Shown here in pieces: positions 5,452-7,651 of a stretch of DNA of 7,651 nt (positions are counted from its first letter, which is position 1; each line of letters opens with the position of its first letter). Source of the stretch: Phytoactinopolyspora endophytica (lineage in GTDB: Bacteria > Actinomycetota > Actinomycetes > Jiangellales > Jiangellaceae); contig NZ_ML142858.1 in NCBI RefSeq assembly GCF_004138495.1, forward strand, positions 231,346 through 238,996. Direction: 5' to 3'. The notes beneath the pieces were generated by a model, which was given only the letters and a program-made list of their open reading frames with translations, did no database searches and was not told where the DNA came from. Position numbers and translations under genes: made by a program.

Positions 5452-7271
5452 TGGGGTTCATCCTGAACGGCCTGGACGTTGAGAACTACGACCGTTCCTA
5501 CGACGATCGCGAGCTGCTACGGCGGATCGTCAGATACTTTCGGCCGAAGCTACCCGCCATGCTGCTGGTCGCGTTCATGATCGTGCTGCACTCGCTCACC
5601 CAGGCGGCCATTCCGCTGCTGATCAGCTGGGGTGTGGACCGCATGGAGGCGGGCTCGATCTCCGACGTCGGCTGGTTGCTGACCGGCGGCATCCTCCTGA
5701 TCGGCGGACTCGCTTGGGTCTTCAACTTCTTCCGGCAGTGGTACAGCGCCAAGGTCACCGGCGGCGTCGTGCTCAACCTGCGTGAAGACGCCTTCGACGC
5801 GGTCCTGGAACGAGACATGTCGTTCTATGACGAGCATCCGTCCGGCAAGATCGTCAGCCGGGTCAGCTCCGACACCGACGACTTCGCGGCTGTGGTCAAC
5901 CTGACCATGAACCTGCTGAGCCAGGTGCTGATGGTGGGGTTCGTCACCGCGCTTCTGTTCTGGCGTGACGTTGAGCTGGCCCTGCTGACTCTGCTGGTCG
6001 CACCGGTCGTCGTCGGGATGGCGCTGTTGTTTCGACGTGTGGCGCGGAAAAACACCCAACGTGCACAGAGATCATTGGCCAGGGTGAACGCGAACCTGCA
6101 GGAGACAATGGGCGGCATCTCCGTCGCCAAGAACTTCCGCCAGGAACGAACGGTGTATTCCGAGTTCCGGCCCATCAACGAGCAAAGCTACGCGGTGACC
6201 CTGCGCCAGGGTTTCGTCTTCTCGGGGATATTCCCGGTGTTGATGCTGGTAGCCGGGCTCGCCACGGTGATGCTGGTCCAGGTGGGCGGTACGTCCGTGA
6301 TCGACGGGCGGCTCAGTGCGGGCGACTGGTACCTGTTCCTGCAAGCGGTGGGGTTGTTCTGGTTGCCGCTGACCTCGATTGCGGCGTTCTGGTCGCAGTT
6401 TCAGCAGGGTCTGGCGGCCTCCGAACGGGTCTTCGCGCTGATCGACGCTACGCCCAGGGTGATACAGGAGGAGACGCGGCCGGTCGGCCGCCTCGACGGC
6501 CGGATCGAGTTCCGTGATCTCACCTTCGGCTACGAGCCAGGAAACCCCGTCCTCTCGACGTTCAACCTGAGCATCGAGGCCGGGGAGTCGGTGGCGCTGG
6601 TAGGCCACACCGGGGCGGGTAAGTCGACGCTGTCGAAGCTGATCACACGGTTCTACGAGTACTCGGGCGGCAGTCTGCTGATCGACGGTCGAGACATCCG
6701 AGGCTTCGACCTGGGCGAGTACCGCCGGCAGATCGGTGCGGTGCCGCAGCAGCCGTTCCTGTTCAGTGGAACCGTTGCGGACAACATCCGCTATCCGCGT
6801 CCGGAGGCGTCTGATGACGATGTACTGGCCGCGGCCCGCGAGGTGGCGGGAGGGGACTGGCTGGATGCGTTGCCCGACGGGCTCGCGACCGACGTCGGAG
6901 AGTTCGGTCGAGCCCTGTCGATGGGGCAGCGCCAGCTGGTCGCGCTGGCGCGGCTGCTGGTGCAGGACCCGGCGATCGTCGTCCTTGACGAGGCCACGGC
7001 GAGCGTCGACCCATTGACCGAGGCACAGATCTCGGAAGGACTGGACGTGGTCCTCGCCGGACGTACCTCGATCGTGATCGCACACCGGCTCTCGACGATC
7101 GAGCACGTCGACCGGATCATCGTGCTCGATCACGGCCGGATCATCGAGGAGGGCGACCACTCGTCGTTGCTCAGCGCAGGCGGGCGGTACTGCGAGGTCT
7201 ACAACACCTACTTCCGGCACCAGTCGCCGGATTACCAGCCCGGAACAGGCTTCGTGGCGGTGACTCGATGA
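5451..7271 (+). CDS. ABC exporter half-transporter with catalytic glutamate (subunit 2)
   Basis: This is the partner half of the exporter, 606 residues long. Its membrane domain occupies about residues 20-330, with hydrophobic segments near 35-60, 73-95, 150-170, 174-194, 256-277 and 290-310. The ATPase has A-loop Y361, Walker A GHTGAGKS (385-392), Q-loop Q433, Walker B IVVLD ending at D513 followed by the catalytic E514, and switch H545. Its signature reads LSMGQ (489-493) instead of LSGGQ, and its X-loop reads GEFG instead of GERG. Paired with subunit 1, this gives one degenerate site (Asp525 of subunit 1 facing LSMGQ) and one consensus site (E514 facing LSGGQ), the arrangement known from TM287/288, BmrCD and LmrCD. 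The start ATG at 5451 overlaps the preceding TGA as TGATG, with AGGAGAGG about 10 nt upstream. A 235-nt gap follows before the cold-shock gene, so the operon probably ends here. Confidence 0.95.
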   Translation: MGFILNGLDVENYDRSYDDRELLRRIVRYFRPKLPAMLLVAFMIVLHSLTQAAIPLLISWGVDRMEAGSISDVGWLLTGGILLIGGLAWVFNFFRQWYSAKVTGGVVLNLREDAFDAVLERDMSFYDEHPSGKIVSRVSSDTDDFAAVVNLTMNLLSQVLMVGFVTALLFWRDVELALLTLLVAPVVVGMALLFRRVARKNTQRAQRSLARVNANLQETMGGISVAKNFRQERTVYSEFRPINEQSYAVTLRQGFVFSGIFPVLMLVAGLATVMLVQVGGTSVIDGRLSAGDWYLFLQAVGLFWLPLTSIAAFWSQFQQGLAASERVFALIDATPRVIQEETRPVGRLDGRIEFRDLTFGYEPGNPVLSTFNLSIEAGESVALVGHTGAGKSTLSKLITRFYEYSGGSLLIDGRDIRGFDLGEYRRQIGAVPQQPFLFSGTVADNIRYPRPEASDDDVLAAAREVAGGDWLDALPDGLATDVGEFGRALSMGQRQLVALARLLVQDPAIVVLDEATASVDPLTEAQISEGLDVVLAGRTSIVIAHRLSTIEHVDRIIVLDHGRIIEEGDHSSLLSAGGRYCEVYNTYFRHQSPDYQPGTGFVAVTR

Positions 7272-7291
7272 CCGCCTGACGGGGGACCGCG

Positions 7292-7307
7292 GACGGACAT
7301 GGCCGTC
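7292..7307 (+). terminator. Possible weak terminator hairpin after the ABC operon
   Basis: GACGG (7292-7296) and CCGTC (7303-7307) can pair across a 6-nt loop about 20 nt after the stop of the second ABC gene. No T-run follows, so this is only a candidate. High-GC actinobacteria do use hairpins lacking a T-run, which keeps it possible. Confidence 0.22.
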
Positions 7308-7331
7308 GGACGATGAGAATGTGCCCAACGT

Positions 7332-7360
7332 TTGGTAGGCTCTTTGAGCGGTCGTAGTTT
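7332..7360 (+). promoter_or_regulatory. Candidate promoter of the cold-shock gene
   Basis: TTGGTA (7332-7337) and TAGTTT (7355-7360) are separated by 17 bp and resemble a vegetative sigma -35/-10 pair; the -35 matches TTGACA at 4 of 6 positions. Transcription from here would begin near 7367, giving a leader of about 140 nt, a length typical of cspA-type mRNAs. The local sequence is noticeably more T-rich than the surrounding genes. TTGAGC at 7344-7349 is a rival -35, but no good -10 lies at the right distance. Confidence 0.4.
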
Positions 7361-7377
7361 TGTATTCGTGTGTCTTA

Positions 7378-7408
7378 CACGTTCGCAAAGAACGACGTTG
7401 CGGACGTG
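7378..7408 (+). promoter_or_regulatory. Strong hairpin in the cold-shock gene leader
   Basis: CACGTTCGCAA (7378-7388) pairs with TTGCGGACGTG (7398-7408) over 11 positions, with a single T/G wobble and a 9-nt loop. It lies near the predicted 5' end of the leader mRNA. A smaller 5-bp hairpin (AGACG/CGTCT, 7432-7444, 3-nt loop) follows. Structured leaders control stability and translation of cspA mRNAs in enterobacteria; a similar role here is inference. Confidence 0.5.
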
Positions 7409-7494
7409 CTGCTTGCCTTCAGGATTACTGGAGACGTCGCGTCTAGAAACCGACCCCGGGGACTGCACGGTGTAGGCCCTGTATCCAGCCCTGT

Positions 7495-7500
7495 AAGGAG
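7495..7500 (+). promoter_or_regulatory. Ribosome binding site of the cold-shock gene
   Basis: AAGGAG lies 6 nt before the ATG at 7507, close to ideal. Its first base is also the last base of the second copy of a GCCCTGTA direct repeat (7476-7483 and 7488-7495). Confidence 0.85.
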
Positions 7501-7506
7501 AAGAAA

Positions 7507-7651
7507 ATGGCACAGGGTGCTGTCAAGTGGTTCAACGCGGAGAAGGGCTTCGGCTTCATCGCCCGCGAGGATGGACCGGATGTGTTCGTCCACTACTCCG
7601 AGATCGAGGGCGGCGGCTTCCGCAGCCTCGAGGAGAACCAGAAGGTTGAGT
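7507..7651 (+). CDS. CspA-family cold-shock protein (3' end outside window)
   Basis: This is a small single-domain nucleic-acid-binding protein (OB fold) that acts as an RNA chaperone in the cytoplasm. Forty-eight residues are present; family members are usually about 67, so roughly a third is missing beyond the right edge. The start [18 protein letters not shown] is typical of actinobacterial cold-shock proteins. RNP1 (KGFGFI, 13-18) and RNP2 (VFVHY, 26-30) are intact, with the RNA-stacking aromatics W8, F15, F17, F27, H29 and Y30 in place. SLEENQKVE (40-48) also matches the family. Whether it is cold-induced or constitutively expressed cannot be told from the protein. It has its own leader with a candidate promoter and hairpin. 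Paralogues are common, so I give no gene symbol. Confidence 0.96.
   Translation, partial: MAQGAVKWFNAEKGFGFIAREDGPDVFVHYSEIEGGGFRSLEENQKVE

Noticed and set aside
6072..7388. A 438-codon open frame antisense to the second ABC gene
   Set aside because: It has the same in-register cause as the antisense frame of the first ABC gene, and low-complexity Arg/His/Asp/Gln-rich content. The sense strand is clearly coding.

Overview
The window is high-GC DNA (roughly 63-65% by eye, not computed), and nearly every codon ends in G or C. It holds a GerMN-type lipoprotein beside a sensor kinase, an Rsm22-family protein and a cold-shock protein opening [18 protein letters not shown]. Together these point to an actinobacterial chromosome. 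I cannot name the genus. No mobile elements, rRNA, tRNA, CRISPR arrays or other signs of transfer are visible, so this looks like ordinary chromosomal gene content.

Layout. (1) Bases 1-1312 (+): the C-terminal part of a HAMP/HisKA/HATPase sensor histidine kinase, cut off by the window edge. It overlaps by 14 nt a small lipoprotein with a GerMN-like domain. This is a two-component signalling operon whose response regulator probably lies upstream. (2) Bases 1457-2104 (+): a LysE/RhtB-family exporter, with two rare TTA leucine codons and an overlapping 4-codon mini-ORF at its start. (3) Bases 2138-3115 (-): an Rsm22/METTL17-family methyltransferase-like protein converging on the exporter. It carries four cysteines spaced as in the iron-sulfur members of that family. 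(4) Bases 3116-3549: a 434-base divergent gap with no credible gene but many short perfect inverted repeats, including a 10-bp-arm repeat just upstream of the next operon. (5) Bases 3550-7271 (+): two translationally coupled half-transporter genes that make a heterodimeric ABC exporter. Their nucleotide-binding domains carry complementary departures from consensus, as expected for one degenerate and one active ATP site. (6) Bases 7272-7651: a long leader with a strong predicted hairpin, followed by the start of a CspA-family cold-shock gene that runs off the right edge.

The genes fall into at least five transcription units: kinase-lipoprotein, exporter, Rsm22-like, ABC pair and cold shock. 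Nothing in the sequence ties them into one pathway. I found no convincing previously undescribed multi-gene system. The items most worth a second look are non-coding: the palindrome-rich divergent gap, the cold-shock leader hairpin and the start region of the LysE-family gene. The predicted Fe-S cysteine set in the Rsm22-like protein is also worth checking.
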